The notes: generated by a model from the letters alone, not told the origin. DNA of 64,000 nucleotides from Lunularia cruciata (GCA_948567375.1 OX419761.1:12748243-12812242), one strand, 5' to 3'. Shown: positions 49,901 to 61,857, counted from the first letter of the stretch. Numbers and translations are program-made.

Positions 49901-51710
49901 ATCCACACCGGGAATACAGACTTATCTTCCTCCAAAGCTTGCTCTATGGCTGCTTCATTAACAAACTTCCCTTCTAGGGACTCATCTCTCTTCCAAGCTT
50001 GCTCCATGGTTGCCTTCTTGGCAAACTTCCCATCTTGGGACTCATCTCCCTTCTAGATTTGCTCTATGGCTACCTTCTCAACAAACTTCCCATCTTGGGA
50101 CTGACTATAGGTGTCTTAGTCAGAGGTGCCAGACAATCTAATCGGAAAGTCTTACCTTGGTGTTGTACTTGAATTTGACGTCGGGTCCAATCGAAATGAA
50201 CCTTATGACGTTCAAGCCAAGGTAGACCCAGAATGATATCATAGTATAGAGGTGCCACTACAAACCTCATACACTCTAAATACTCCTTCCCAATCTTGAA
50301 GGTAACAGGATGCAAGGTGCGGAATGGATAACCTTTTCTACCATCTGCCATCATCAAACTACTTCCAATCACTGGCTTGATAGGAATACCCAATTCCTTT
50401 GCTACTTGCATAGACATGCAATTCTCTAAACTTCCAGAATCAACCAAAATCCTACAACCCCGATTAGATATCATACCTTGCAAGTGAAGTAGACTTGCAT
50501 AGGTTGAGCATTCAATCCCATTGGAACTAATCAAGCTCCCAGTAGGCGGCTCAAAATCTCCTACTGGGATTCTTCATTTCCTTGGTCATTCTGCTCCACA
50601 ACCTCCACTTGGGCAACTTGTCGAGGTCGTTCATTCTTGAGTGGACATTCAACAATGCGATGTCCAACTTGGCGACAATAAAAGCAACCTCCATTTTGTC
50701 ATAATCTTTCTCTATCTGCTGTGCCAAGAGGTCTTCGTTGGATAGCATCAATCTCCATTGGTACCGGTTCTTCTACTCGTGGTACTGGTAGGTTTTGTGT
50801 AGGTCGAGGTCAAGGCCAAGTTGTTGCAACTAAGGAATCAAAACGCTCAGCCAATTGTATGGCTTCTTCTACGTTTTGTGGTTCTCGCATGGTCACCACC
50901 AATCTGGTTCGTGACTTCAACCCTCGCACAAATCGATCCAGAACTTCACCTTCTTGGATATCTGGAATTTGCATGATGATATTATGAAATTGTTTGATGT
51001 AGCTTCTCATTGAGCCAACTGCCTCAACTCCGCCAATTTATCTTGTGCAGCTTGGGTGGCATTTATAGTCTGAAATTGACCAAGTATTGCATCCTTGAAT
51101 TCTGCCCATGTCAAAATTGGTGTAACAATTTGTCGTTCAGCTCTTTCTACGCGGAATTGCCACCAAAGTTTTGCCACACCATCCAATTGGCTAGAAGCCA
51201 AGAGAATTTGTTTCCGCTCATCTTGAAGATTGGTGGCTTCAAAGTAACGTTCACAATCAAACACAAAATTCTCCACTATGCTTGGAAGATTCTTGCCTTC
51301 AAACACCTTGGGTTTCGGAAATTGAATGCGATCTTCTCCATCTCGAACTGGCGCTCTATCTACTTCTTCTCGTCGTTGCTGGTCTCGTTCATCCAACAAT
51401 TGAGTAAGATGCTCAATTTGTTGTTGCATTGCAAGGATAACATCCGGTATTGCCACCATTGCTACTACTCTATTCCACTATCCTCAATTTATCTAGTTGA
51501 TTAACACATAGATACAACACGTCCACCGTTCTCCATAAGTTACAACTGGAAGTATCAAGGGTTCCTCTGACACGGTAATCATATGTAGAAAATCCTGCCC
51601 AAATGTGTGATGAATTGTGTGAACCGATGCTTTGGTAATATCTAGACATGAAAGTCCCAATGGTTTGGCGGAAGTGGATTTGGTGGTCCATAAATTCTAT
51701 CCATCCCATT

Positions 51711-51726
51711 CCTGCTCTAATACCAA
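51711..51726 (-). promoter_or_regulatory. Primer binding site of element G-H
   Basis: On the minus strand TTGGTATTAGAGCAGG follows LTR H; it differs at one base from the site of the young element. Confidence 0.85.
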
Positions 51727-52152
51727 TGTAAAAGACCAAAACCAAGGAGAGAAATAGGAGAATGGAAACTCACATTGGGACACTTGAATGAGGGAAAGCT
51801 TTGAATGCCTCACATGAGCTTTGTCTTTGGTATTTATAGGTAGCATATAAGGCCCTTGAGAAGCTTCTCAAGAAGCTTCCTCAAGCCGCTTTCTTAGAGT
51901 GCAAGCCAAGTTAACTAGGAAGCTTCTCAAGAAGCTTCCTTCTAGAAGTCGTCTACTTGGCGTGCAAGCTAAGCTAGTTGGAAGCTTCTAGAAGCTTCCT
52001 TCTAGAAGCTACTTACTTAAGGTGCAAGCTAAGCTGACCAGGAAGCTTCCCAAGAAGCTTCCTAGATACTTCCGGAATATTCTAGGCTAATTTGTCTTAT
52101 GTGCTACTTCGTGAGTCCGATTAACTTCGTCGCTAAACTCCATATTGTTACA
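51727..52152 (-). repeat. LTR H (426 bp)
   Basis: TGTAAAAGACCAAAACC ... TTGTTACA, bounded on the right by TATAC. Confidence 0.93.
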
Positions 52153-54511
52153 TATACCTTGTGCAAAAGGTAATCTTTTGCACATCCTCTCTATCAATAG
52201 GAATTTGCCAATAGTCAATACAAAGATCCAACTTGGAAAAGTAGCATGCTACACTTAGTTGATCAAGCAAGTCATTGATCTGAGGCAAGGGATATGCATT
52301 CTTCACGGTTTGCTCATTGAGCTCACGGTAATCAATACAAAAATGGAGTCCTCCATCCTTCTTTGGAACAAATAATACCGGTGCTCCCCAAGGAGAGGTA
52401 CTATGTCATATGGAGTCCCTCTCCAACAGCTCTATAAGTGTTATTTGCAACTCTTCCAAATCCTTTGGTGAGAGCCGATAGATCAATCTACTCGTTGGAG
52501 TACTCCTTGGCAATAACTCAACCTTGAAGGGCATACCTTGATCGGAGGGTAATCCCTTTGGTAGATCATCCAGAAACACGTCCACAAACTCTTGAACGAT
52601 CCAATCAACCATTGCTTGATGAGGCACTTGGCCCTCCTTAGATTGTTCTTGTGCAATTGGCTTGATCCACATCGCAAATATAGACTTATCTTCCTCCAAG
52701 CTTGCTCTATGGCTACTTTACTAACCAACTTCCCTTCCAAGGACTCATCTCTCTTCCAAGCTTGCTACATGGTTGCCTTCTTGGCAAACTTCCCATCTTG
52801 GGACTCATCTCCCTTCAAGGTTTACTCTATGGTTACCTTCTCAATAAACTTCCCATCTTGGGACTAACTATTCTTAGGTGTCTTACCTAAGAATAGTTAG
52901 AGGTGCAAGACAACCTAATTAGAAATTCTTACCTTGGTGTTGTACTTGAATTTGTTGTCGGGTCCAATCAAATTGAACCTTATGACGTTCAAGCCAAGGT
53001 AGATCCAAAATGATATCATAGTGTAGAGGTGTCACTACAAACCTCATACACTCCGAATACTCCTTCCTAATCTTGAAGGTAACAAGATGCAAGGTGCAGA
53101 ATGCAAAACCCTTTCTACCATCCGCCATCATCAAACTATTTCCAATGATTGGCTTGATAGGAATACCCAATTCCTTTGCTACTTGCATAGACATGCAATT
53201 CTCTAAACTTCCAAAATCAAACAAAATCCTACAATCTTGATTAGATATTGTACCTTGCAAGTGAAGCAAACTTGCATTGCTTGAGCCTTCAATCCCATTG
53301 GAACTAATCAAGCTCCTAGTAGGCGGCTCAAAATCTCCTACTGTGATTCCTCATTTCCTTGATCATTCTCTTCCACAAACTCCATCTGGGCAACTTGTTG
53401 AGGTCACCTTTTCCTAAGTGTGCATTCAATAATGCGATGTCCCATTTGGCAACAATAAAAATAACCTCCATTTTGTCGCAATCTTTCTCTATCCACTGCA
53501 CCAAGTGGTCTTTATTGGATAACATCAATCTCTATTGGTGCCGGTTCTTCCACCTATGCATAATGTAATGGTAGGCTTTATGTAGGTCAAGGTCAAGAAC
53601 AAGTTGTTGCCACTAAGGAATCAAAGTGCTCAGCCAATTGCATGGCTTCTTCTACGTTTTGTGGTTCTTGCATGGTCACCTTCAATTTGGTTTGTGACTT
53701 CAATCCCCGCACAAATTGATCTAGAACTTCACCTTCTTGTATATTTAGAATCTACATGATGATGTTCTGAAATTGTGTGATGTAGCTCTTGATTGAGCCA
53801 ACTTGCTTCAACTCCACCAATTTATCTTGTGCGGCTCAAGTGGCATTTATAGTTTAAAATTGACCCAATATTGCATCCTTGAATTTTGCCCATGTCAAAA
53901 TTTGTGCAACAATTTGTCATTTTGCTTGCTCCACTCGGAATCACCACCAAATTTTTGCCACACCATCTAGTTGGCTAGAGGCCAAGATAATATTTTTCTG
54001 TTCATCTTGAAGATAGGTGACTTCAAAGTAACATTTGCAATCAAACACAAAATTCTCCAGTATGCACGGAAGATTCTTGCCTTCAAACACCTTGGGTTTT
54101 GGAAATTGAATGCAATTTTCTCCATCTCAAATTGGCACTCTCTATATGTTCTTGTTGTTGTTGATCTTGTTCATCCAACAATCGAGTAAGGTGCTCAATT
54201 TGTTGCTGCATCACAAGGATAACGTCCGGTATTGTTGCCATAGCTACTACTCTATCCCACAACTCCCAATTTATCTAATTGATTAGCACGTAGATGCAGC
54301 ATGTCTACTGTTCTCCATAAGTTACAACAAGAAGTATCAAGGGTTCCTCAGACACGGTGATACTATGTAGAAAATCTTGCCTAAAGCACGAGGTGATGAA
54401 TTATGTGAAATGATGCTTGGGTAATATCTGGACATGAAAATTCCAATGGTTTGGCGGAAGTGGATTTAGTGGTCCATAATTCCATCCATCCCATTCCTGC
54501 TCTAATACCAA

Positions 54512-54755
54512 TATAAAAGACCAAGACCAAGACTGAGGAGAGAAATAGGAGAATGGAAACTCACATTGGGACACTTGAATGAGGGAAAACTCCAAATGCC
54601 CAGCATGAGGTTTGGCTTTGGTATTTATAGGTAGCATACAAAACCCTTGAGAAGCTTCTCAAGAAGCTTCCCCAAGCCGCTTTCTTAGAGTGCAAGCCAA
54701 GTTAACTAGGAAGCTTCTCAAGAAGCTTCTTTCTAGAAGTCGCATTCTTGGCTTG
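54512..54755 (-). repeat. LTR I, first part
   Basis: Starts TATAAAAGACC (terminal TG altered) and matches LTR F until CTTGGCTTG, where the 738-bp insertion begins. Confidence 0.85.
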
Positions 54756-55493
54756 TGTAATACCAAGAGCTAGCCATATGATCTAGATGTGAAATTTGGT
54801 TTGGTAACATCTAGAATGATGTTATACATGATGGTCAAAAAATAGATAAGATAAAAGTATCACCAAAAGAGTACTTCTACTAATAGGGCAGAAACCAAAA
54901 TAGACTTGAGAACCTTAGAACCAATAGCTAGACATATGATTTAAAGGTGAGAATTGGTTTGGTAACATCTGGAAGGATGTTACACATGATGGACTAAACA
55001 GATCAGAAAGAGGTGTCACCAAAAGGGGACTTCTACTAATAGAGTAGGAACCAAAATATGCCTGAAATCTTTGAAGGTAATTTTGGAAACCTAAACGGAT
55101 GAATTAGGCCTCAAAAATGTGCAAATCTCCCCTCCCAAACTAGGGAAAGGCTTGCCTTCCCTCCCCCTACTTTGTCTTGTTGAGAGCTTTCCAACGGTAC
55201 CTTACGTGATTTTGAGATTCCTACAAGAAGATTCCCTAAAAGATTCCTTCTGGTCAAAGCTTGTTTGACCAACCAGATAGGACCTAGACTAGACATGTCA
55301 CCCATCCAAGTACGTAATCCAAGGGTGGAGCTTGCTGACATGTCACATGTCTGTGTGCCTAATCTTATGGTGGAGCTTCCTTGGCGGAGATCCTCTTTGT
55401 CTATATAATAAAGAGAAGGTGCTCCCTTGGAGCATCGATTGTTTGAGTGTGCAATCTGTGTTTTCTCTATTCTCTTGTCCTCATAGTATTACA
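54756..55493 (+). mobile_element. Solo-LTR-like insertion (738 bp) of a second retroelement family
   Basis: Starts TGTAATACC and ends GTATTACA, giving an 8-bp perfect terminal inverted repeat of TG...CA type. Flanks GCTTG (54,751-54,755) and ACTTG (55,494-55,498) look like a 5-bp target duplication with one change. It carries a promoter-like CTATATAATAAAGAGAAGG (about 55,404) near the right end, and two ~160-bp internal tandem units (about 54,768-54,931 and 54,932-55,085). No internal coding region. A diverged reverse-oriented relative lies at 62,225-62,765. Moderately old. Confidence 0.75.
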
Positions 55494-55666
55494 ACTTGCA
55501 AGCTAAGCTAGTTAGAAGCTTCCTTTTAGAAGCTATCCGCTTGGGGCGCAAGTTAACAACTAGTTGGGAAGCTTCTTAGATGCTTCTAAAATATTCTACG
55601 CTAATTTGGCTTATTCTCTACTTTGTTAGCCTTACTAACTACATCGCTAAACTCCATATTGTTATA
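55494..55666 (-). repeat. LTR I, second part
   Basis: Resumes at CTTGCAAGCTAAGC after the insertion and ends TTGTTATA, with the terminal CA altered. The target duplication GATGC follows. Confidence 0.83.
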
Positions 55667-57282
55667 GATGCTTTGACCTACACCCGGAGTTATAGAGTAG
55701 TAGGGTTACTATGGTAGGTAATAAAGGAGCTCTTGGTCATGGAGGACGAGCTGGTTGAGGATCCACATTTGGTAAGGGTGAAATATCTACCTTTACTTCT
55801 AATATAGCCATGGCTACTCTGATTCAGTAGTTTGAGCAAAGATTGGCTAGTATGGCCTTAACTCAAAGGAGATAAAATTTGGGTGCTAAGGCTTCCACCT
55901 CTTATGTTGGTGATAGAGATGTCTTGGACTTCATGTGCAAAGTAGCATAGGTAGATCCCTCTACCACAATGAATAGGAGTGCAATACATGCTCTAGAGCC
56001 TAGAGGAGCATCAATGGAGTTGGACCCATAGAGAGGAGAGGTTGGTAGATAGTGCAAAATTCCCTAGTCTTTTATACTCTTTGAGGCACTACAGACAACA
56101 TCCATGGCTCCTAGATGTCCTAGTGAAAGTATATTAGGTGGTGATGGAATTCATGATTGGCTACCTTCTAGTCAACCAATTGAGTCTAGCTTGATGTTAA
56201 GAGTGGCTTAATTGATTATGCACTTTCTTTTGTTCTCAACCAATGACATGTTTACATTGGGAGTTGATCCAAATACAATGTTCTAGTTGGTTGCCACACT
56301 TTGTGAGATTAAGGATGATGTGGTTCATGCTTTTAGAGAAAAGGTGGTTGATAGTAGAGTTGACTTGGTTGAGGAGCATGGGATCCACTCAATAACCAGT
56401 GGGTTATGGCAATCAACAACAATTAGATTGGAAGAGTTACCAATTAGACCTACTTTTTTAGTTAGCTTGGTTCACACTTGGAGTTGTCTTTTTGGATAAC
56501 TAGAGGGGAATTTTCCATTTGGTGGGACCTTCAAGGAAAGTCTATAAACCATAAAGGGTCTTATTAGACCTTGGTGCTTAGCTCTTTATGTTAAGAAAGG
56601 CTACAATTGTTGGTCTAGAGTTAGAGGAGACCAATGTGGAGAACTGTCCATTTCAGATCTAAATATCTTTAGGAGGCAGTTCTACATAACATATCACATG
56701 TGGAGAGCTTGCTATCCAAATTTAACTTGGTCATCCGATTGATAGCTCTATGGTGAGAGCTCAAGCCATTGTCACTGTAGTTGAGTCATATGATGTGCTA
56801 GTTGGTGGAGTAGTATTATGCTCCATGGGTTTCATTATTGACTATTGGGAGGAGACAACCTCCTATAGACCAGGTTGGCAGTCAAGTGAGGGAAAGATAT
56901 ATCACCTTCCAATATGCTTTAGTAGTTGCAATCTTGGCTCATTGCAATCAAGGTCTATGGTGACATCGGTTTAGCTTTCTATGGTTTTGTTACTTGGCCT
57001 AATGACTTATTGCAGGGGAACACTCATGTAAAGGATACTCCAATATCAAAGGAGATTGCTTGGATTTGGAGTATGAGTGGGATTGTTCCATCTACCTTGG
57101 ATGTTCTATTGTGGAGTTTTGAGGAGGTATTGTAGCGGCATATGGATCAATTAGTTCAATAAGCTTAGAGTGGAGCCTTTTTACCACCAAGTGACCAATG
57201 TGAGGATGAGCCTCCGGAGTCTATCACATTGTCACCTTTGGATACCACACTCATTGCTTGGTAGTATCCAATAGAGGAAGTA

Positions 57283-58190
57283 TGTCTATTGGTATTGTTT
57301 GATGGGATTAGCATTAGACTAGCTATGGTATTATAGATAGGTATCCGTATACAGAGGTACTTGTATGTAGAGAGAGATGAAACTACTATGCAATTCTCTC
57401 TACATCATGTGGCACATTTTGCATATTGGTATCTTGAGTTACTACTAATGTCAACAATCAAGGGTTATTAGAAGACCCTACCAATAGACATTTCCTTGCT
57501 GGGCACAACATTTAGAGAGACATGGTCCCATTCATTTGTTCATTTTTGGATAACCATGTTAGGGACATACATGTGTTGGCCGAGGTCTAGGTCTTTAGGA
57601 TTGCCATTCTAGTGTGTTTTGGGAGATGTTATGTATATTACAACATCTTTAGGTTCATTAGTCCTTTTTTCAGCTTACATTTTCGAGAATGTCCTTTTAA
57701 TGGATGATTCTTGCACCCAAGTGGTGGCAAGTACACATTAGGTTTTTTCTTGGGTGGGACCTGCCATGTTGTTAGATGCTGCCAAAGTAGGATCACGAGC
57801 TCATTGTCTTTGTCTTTGGTAGATGAACCTCTTACCTAAAGAGGTTCTATAGCACGCTTATGATGGGATTCAACAACTAGACCACCTCATTGTTGATGAC
57901 ATCTTGGATGTTGGGTGTCAATTTCGGATGGTGGTAGTGGTTGATAGGTCACCTATGGCAATGGTAAACCTAGTTGGACACCCCCGAGCCGCTTTACCCA
58001 CACTTATGAGTTTCCCAATCTCTCATGCTTTTTGGGAGGGAGGTCTTGGACTTGTTTGGGACTCATAATTATAGCAGTTGGTGGAGCACAATGCCAATAA
58101 GAGGGAGTAGGTGATTGATTGTTGCATTGGTATTACTACTATTATAGTAATATCAGAGGCATCAAGTGTTAGGTCAGGGTATGGACTGTG
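57283..58190 (+). pseudogene. Cytosine-C5 methyltransferase-like segment within the retroelement relic
   Basis: Reading plus-strand frames piecewise, the order of features matches a DNMT3-type C5 methyltransferase. There is an AdoMet-binding motif I-like LFDGISIRLAMVL near 57,292, followed by RYLYVERDE. A region that aligns with motif IV and what follows it contains VGRGLGL and SSVFWEML near 57,580. A motif VI-like YIFENV lies near 57,680, then DAAKVGSRAH near 57,780. Motif IX/X-like residues lie near 58,120. Such enzymes transfer a methyl group from AdoMet to cytosine. It is a fossil with many breaks and cannot be active. C5 methyltransferases carried by retrotransposons are known from some algae and dinoflagellates; the assignment here is by eye. 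Confidence 0.65.
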
Positions 58191-58204
58191 AGCCAACCTG
58201 TCTC

Positions 58205-58870
58205 TCACTCAAGACGAACCTCTGATGGTTATTATGGTAGCGCACCATGGACTAAGAAGGCAAGTAACTCAAAATCCATCATACTCCTCCAAGGCTAACA
58301 CTCCAAGACTCAAGATATTGCTCACTAGAGAACTCAATGAGAGAAAAAATAGTTGCAAATAAAAGAATAATGAGTACCTCCTCACCCCTAGTTTATATAC
58401 TTGTGAAATAATTATGCACCAAAGTTATTAACTATTGGAGCAACTCAAGTTATTAGGCTAAAATTCAAATAAAGTCAAAAAGCTAAAGGAATATCTATAC
58501 TCATAGGAATATTCTCCTAAGTATGTGATCTTATCTTGACCCAACCACTAAGTCAAGGCCTCCTTCACATGGGCTATCCTTGGACTATAGAAGAATCCAA
58601 AACAAAAAGGCTTGTGGATCCAAGAGTTCTTAACTCTTTCCTTAAAGCCAAACACCTAGGAATAATACCAAGTCAATACACTAGAATCCAAAATAGTGGT
58701 GCTTATCTTTTCCACTTCTTCTAAAGTAAGGCCCACTCTATCTTAGCTATTATTAACTTTAGCTAATTATGATTAATGTAGAACTATCATTTATCTCTAT
58801 ATAAATAATATCTCTCAAGTACTTGTAATACCAAGCTAAATATCACAATACCACACACATGAGTGTGAGT
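58205..58870. other. Segment of unknown origin within the old relic
   Basis: About 0.67 kb between the methyltransferase-like segment and RNase H has no coding similarity and a different, A-rich composition on the plus strand. It includes a TATATAAATA-like stretch (58,798-58,808). It may be a separate insertion such as a solo LTR; ends and target duplication were not defined. Confidence 0.45.
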
Positions 58871-58879
58871 ATTTGTTTG

Positions 58880-60700
58880 CAATGGAAAAATTCTATCACC
58901 AATACGTTAGAAGATTTAGTGCCATTGCCAAGGCCATGAAAAAGGTTACCAAGCTTACATAGGAGATGTGTTGGGGTGATGAGCAAGAGAGAACTTTTGT
59001 AGAGCTCAAGAAAAGGTTGACATCTGCCTCTATTTTGAGGAGACCAATCAGAGGATGACCATTTCAGGTTCACATTGATTTGAGTACATTGGGCTTGGAG
59101 TAGTGCTCACCCAACATGATGATAAGGAGGAGTTTGTGGTGGCCTATGCTAGTTGCTCCATCAATTTAGTTGAACCAAAGTATAATTCATATGAGAGAGT
59201 GCTTGATATCAATATGGGTAATAGAACCTTTTTGATGTTACCTATTTGGTAACCCTTTTACTCTCATCACTAATTATCAACCATTGAAGTGGTTGATGGA
59301 GTCTGACAAGCTTTTAGGGAAGCTTGCCTGATTGGCTCTGATTTTACAAGAGTATGATTTCATCATTGTTCATAGACTTTGAGTGGTGAATTATGATATA
59401 GATAGGTTGAGTAGAAACCCATGTCCTAGCCAATAGGATTAGATCATAGCACATTGGCATAGTGAGACAAATGAGAAGATGGTGCTAGGCTAGCATGCAT
59501 CTACCTTTCTTTGTATTTTTTTGAGCCTTTGGTGGTATCTCTCTCAACACATACAAGAGAGTTCTTGAGGTCATAGATCTAAAGGGTGGAGATAGTGGTA
59601 CAATTTAGCAAGACATTCATGATGATGTCTTAGTGATGGATTATCTTTGTACTATTGTTGTGGGTGACATAATTGGAGCCAAGGAGAGAGACCATGTTCT
59701 TTAGCAAGCCAAATGGTTGAGATTGGAGGCCACCCATCTTCTTTGTGTATGGAAAGCTGGTAGAATGTGAGTAGTACTACTTCTATCCCAAAGACCATAG
59801 TTGGTTTGTCATACTCATAAGGAGCTAGGACATTTTGGAGTAAAGTGTACATATAGCTTTACTCCAAAGTCATTATTGGTGGCATAGTATGCATACTGAT
59901 GTATAGTAATTGTTGCCAAATGTGTGGTTTGTGACCAAGTTAGAGCATCATTTAATGCTTCTATGCCACAATTACACCTATTACCTATAATAGGGTTGGA
60001 TTACCATTAGAGGTTAGACTTTGCTAGACCTTTATAGTTGATTGTGAGACATCATTAGTACATTTTAGTTAAGGTAGAGCATTTCTCCAAGTGGATTGAA
60101 TTGGTGGCACTTTTTGACAAGTCTAGTGAAGGGACAACTTAGTTCTTCTTAGATTGGGTTCTTAGTCATCTTGGTGCACCAGCTTAGGTTTTGACCAATC
60201 AGTGTATAGAGTTCTTGTGCGAGTTTTAGGTCTTGTATCACAAGGCTTTGATTGATCATCATACTACCTCTTGAGATCACCTTGAGGTAGATGGTTTAGC
60301 AAAGAGTGATGAAGTTGGTGAAGAGAAGATTGCTAAAGTATAGTTTGTAGAGAGGCCACTTGGGAGATTAGGATCTCTAGTTACCTTGGTTAGCCATGGG
60401 CTATCGATTCAACCGACAAGCTTCCTTAGCATCCTTCTCTCCTTACTTCCTACTCTATGGATGAGTTTCAGATTTACTTGTAGCCATTCATCAAGATGCC
60501 ATTGTAGTTTTGGGCTTGGATGATCTAGATGTATGAATGAGTGCATATTCTCAACATGTAGAGATCTTTTGAAGAGTGATAGAGATTGCCTTTGAGAACT
60601 TGGCAATTGCTTAGCATAGAGAAACTTTACATTGTACTACCATTTGAGGAGGAAGTTTTAGATCCTCAATTCATCAATTTCATCCATGTGACTATATATA
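58880..60700 (+). pseudogene. RNase H and integrase remains of the old Ty3-like relic
   Basis: Ty3-type RNase H similarity is clear near 58.9-59.45 kb (FSAIAKAM, GLGVVLTQHDDK-like, NPFTL, PLKWLMESDK, LSRNPCPS). Integrase similarity follows to about 60.7 kb with weaker matches. It belongs to a lineage without the chromodomain seen in the neighbouring family. Decayed throughout. Confidence 0.7.
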
Positions 60701-60904
60701 TATCTATAATCGACAATACTAACTACACATGATATTACTATGAGTTGCACTATCTTGAAAGAGCATGAATTTTTGCCTTCTAGAGTCCTCATGTTGGAAA
60801 GGCATGATGGTGTTGATTGGAAGGATCATGTGTGCAATTGTGTACCATACCACCCCCTCCCAAACATTGATGGTGCTATGGAACCAAGCTTGGCACTTGT
60901 ACAT

Positions 60905-61055
60905 ACATGCTTGAGGTGTACGTTATGCAACTCTTTTGGTGGAATTGCTACTATGTTAGTGTGTGATAGCTATTTCGGAGGATGGCATGTGGCATGTTTG
61001 ACTCTTCCCTTTATGGCAGTTCCTCAAGGATAGTGGCTCTGTCTTAGATGTACTT
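60905..61055 (+). pseudogene. PHD-finger-like segment at the 3' end of the old relic
   Basis: CTLCNSFGGIATMLVCDS, then GGWHVACLTLPFMAVPQG, then WLCLRC give Cys/His spacing close to C4HC3 (Cx2C ... C ... Hx3C ... Cx2C). PHD fingers bind histone H3 tails. It follows a stretch resembling integrase C-terminal tails and could have played the targeting role that chromodomains play in chromoviruses. Decayed, with one expected ligand position not evident. Confidence 0.6.
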
Positions 61056-61220
61056 GACCTATAGCTAGTTCACCTTTTTTATGGTATAGATTGCAGACAA
61101 GTGATTAACAATGAAGCTCGATAGCACACGGCTCCTGATCTTTGCCCACCATAGGATATACCATAGAGTAGATGGCTATATGGAGTAAGAGGGATCTAAC
61201 CACCAGCTAGGAGTGCAATT

Positions 61221-61317
61221 GTGGCTCTTTAGAGTTCATGTATAACATATGTGTAAGTTGTGCTTCTATAGTGTATGATGTTGACAACAATGTATGTTGT
61301 GTAATAATGTATATACG
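61221..61317. repeat. Direct repeat, copy 1
   Basis: GTGGCTCTTTAGAGTTC through TGTATGTTGTGTAATAATGTATA; about 85% alike to 61,762-61,857 by eye. Confidence 0.75.
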
Positions 61318-61761
61318 AATGATAGTTGTCACACCATTTGTAACATCCCACCTAGATTGCTCAAATGCTAGAGTAGTAGTGTTGGTAGTTAGAGGTATTT
61401 TGGCAATTACTCATAGACTTCTTGTTGATGGTCAGATTTTGTGTTTGGGGGACTAACAACATGGTGGGGCTCACCATCACTTGCACCATTTGCACCATTA
61501 GTGGGACCATTAGGGTTGGAGTTCTAGGTCAAAATCAGAGGTATACCTTGGAAATATAGTCCTAGAGAGATCACTTTTCTAATGTTGAGTCTTCAAGTTC
61601 TTGGCTATGGTGGGTAGAAAGCCAATGAGAATCACTTGGAGTCTCTTAGCTAGAGTGGGTTTGGGGTGTGGCTTGACTACAATCAATGCCCAATTGTTGG
61701 TTGATTGTTGAGTGAAAGATCAAGTACTAATCTGATTTGAGTTGATGAAAAATTGATTATT

Positions 61762-61857
61762 GTGGCACTTTAAAGTTCATATATGACTTATAGGTGAGTT
61801 GTGCTTCTATAGTGTATGATATTGATAGTAATGTATGTTGTGTAACAATGTATACAC
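61762..61857. repeat. Direct repeat, copy 2
   Basis: GTGGCACTTTAAAGTTC through TGTATGTTGTGTAACAATGTATAC, 541 bp after copy 1. Confidence 0.75.

Larger units (their letters stand above)
46514..52152 (-). mobile_element. Full-length chromodomain Ty3 element (LTR G to LTR H), nested
   Basis: The minus-strand element is complete from LTR to LTR (5,639 bp) with target duplication TATAC on both sides (46,509-46,513 and 52,153-52,157). Parts in element order: LTR H, primer site, gag (about 51.45-50.8 kb), CCHC knuckle (about 50.7 kb), protease (about 50.5-50.1 kb), reverse transcriptase (about 49.8-49.2 kb), RNase H (about 49.0-48.5 kb), integrase (about 48.3-47.5 kb), chromodomain region (about 47.2-47.0 kb), polypurine tract, LTR G. 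All parts are recognisable but there are about six breaks. The two LTRs differ more than B and C do, so it is of intermediate age. It sits inside the reverse transcriptase region of element F-I. Confidence 0.93.
43649..55666 (-). mobile_element. Older chromodomain Ty3 element (LTR F to LTR I), hosting two later insertions
   Basis: Minus-strand chromovirus. 3' LTR F (43,649-44,052); chromodomain, integrase, RNase H and part of reverse transcriptase to 46,513; then the inserted element G-H; then reverse transcriptase, protease and gag remains from 52,158 to 54,511; then 5' LTR I (54,512-55,666, itself split by a 738-bp LTR-like insertion). Flanks GATGT (43,644-43,648) and GATGC (55,667-55,671) form a near-perfect 5-bp target duplication. 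Strongly decayed, with well over ten breaks; clearly older than G-H and B-C. Confidence 0.88.
55672..61060 (+). mobile_element. Old Ty3-like retroelement relic with methyltransferase-like and PHD-like segments
   Basis: A plus-strand, heavily decayed element of a different lineage from the chromoviruses. Recognisable parts in order: gag-like start (about 55.7-56.5 kb); protease-like region with an aspartate-rich core and a following segment with DYWEETTSYRPGWQ (about 56.6-56.9 kb); a cytosine-C5 methyltransferase-like segment (about 57.28-58.19 kb); RNase H (about 58.88-59.45 kb); integrase remains (about 59.6-60.7 kb); a PHD-finger-like segment (about 60.9-61.06 kb). Reverse transcriptase is not recognisable by eye. 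Dozens of breaks; the oldest layer in this part. Element F-I was inserted in its leader. Its own LTRs were not identified with confidence. Confidence 0.75.

Noticed and set aside
55672-58190. Host DNA methyltransferase gene
   Set aside because: The segment lies between gag/protease and RNase H/integrase remnants on the same strand and has no exon structure; a retroelement origin is simpler.
61338-61700. LTR beginning at TGTAACATCCC
   Set aside because: The start looks LTR-like, but no matching end, partner copy or purine tract could be fixed by eye.
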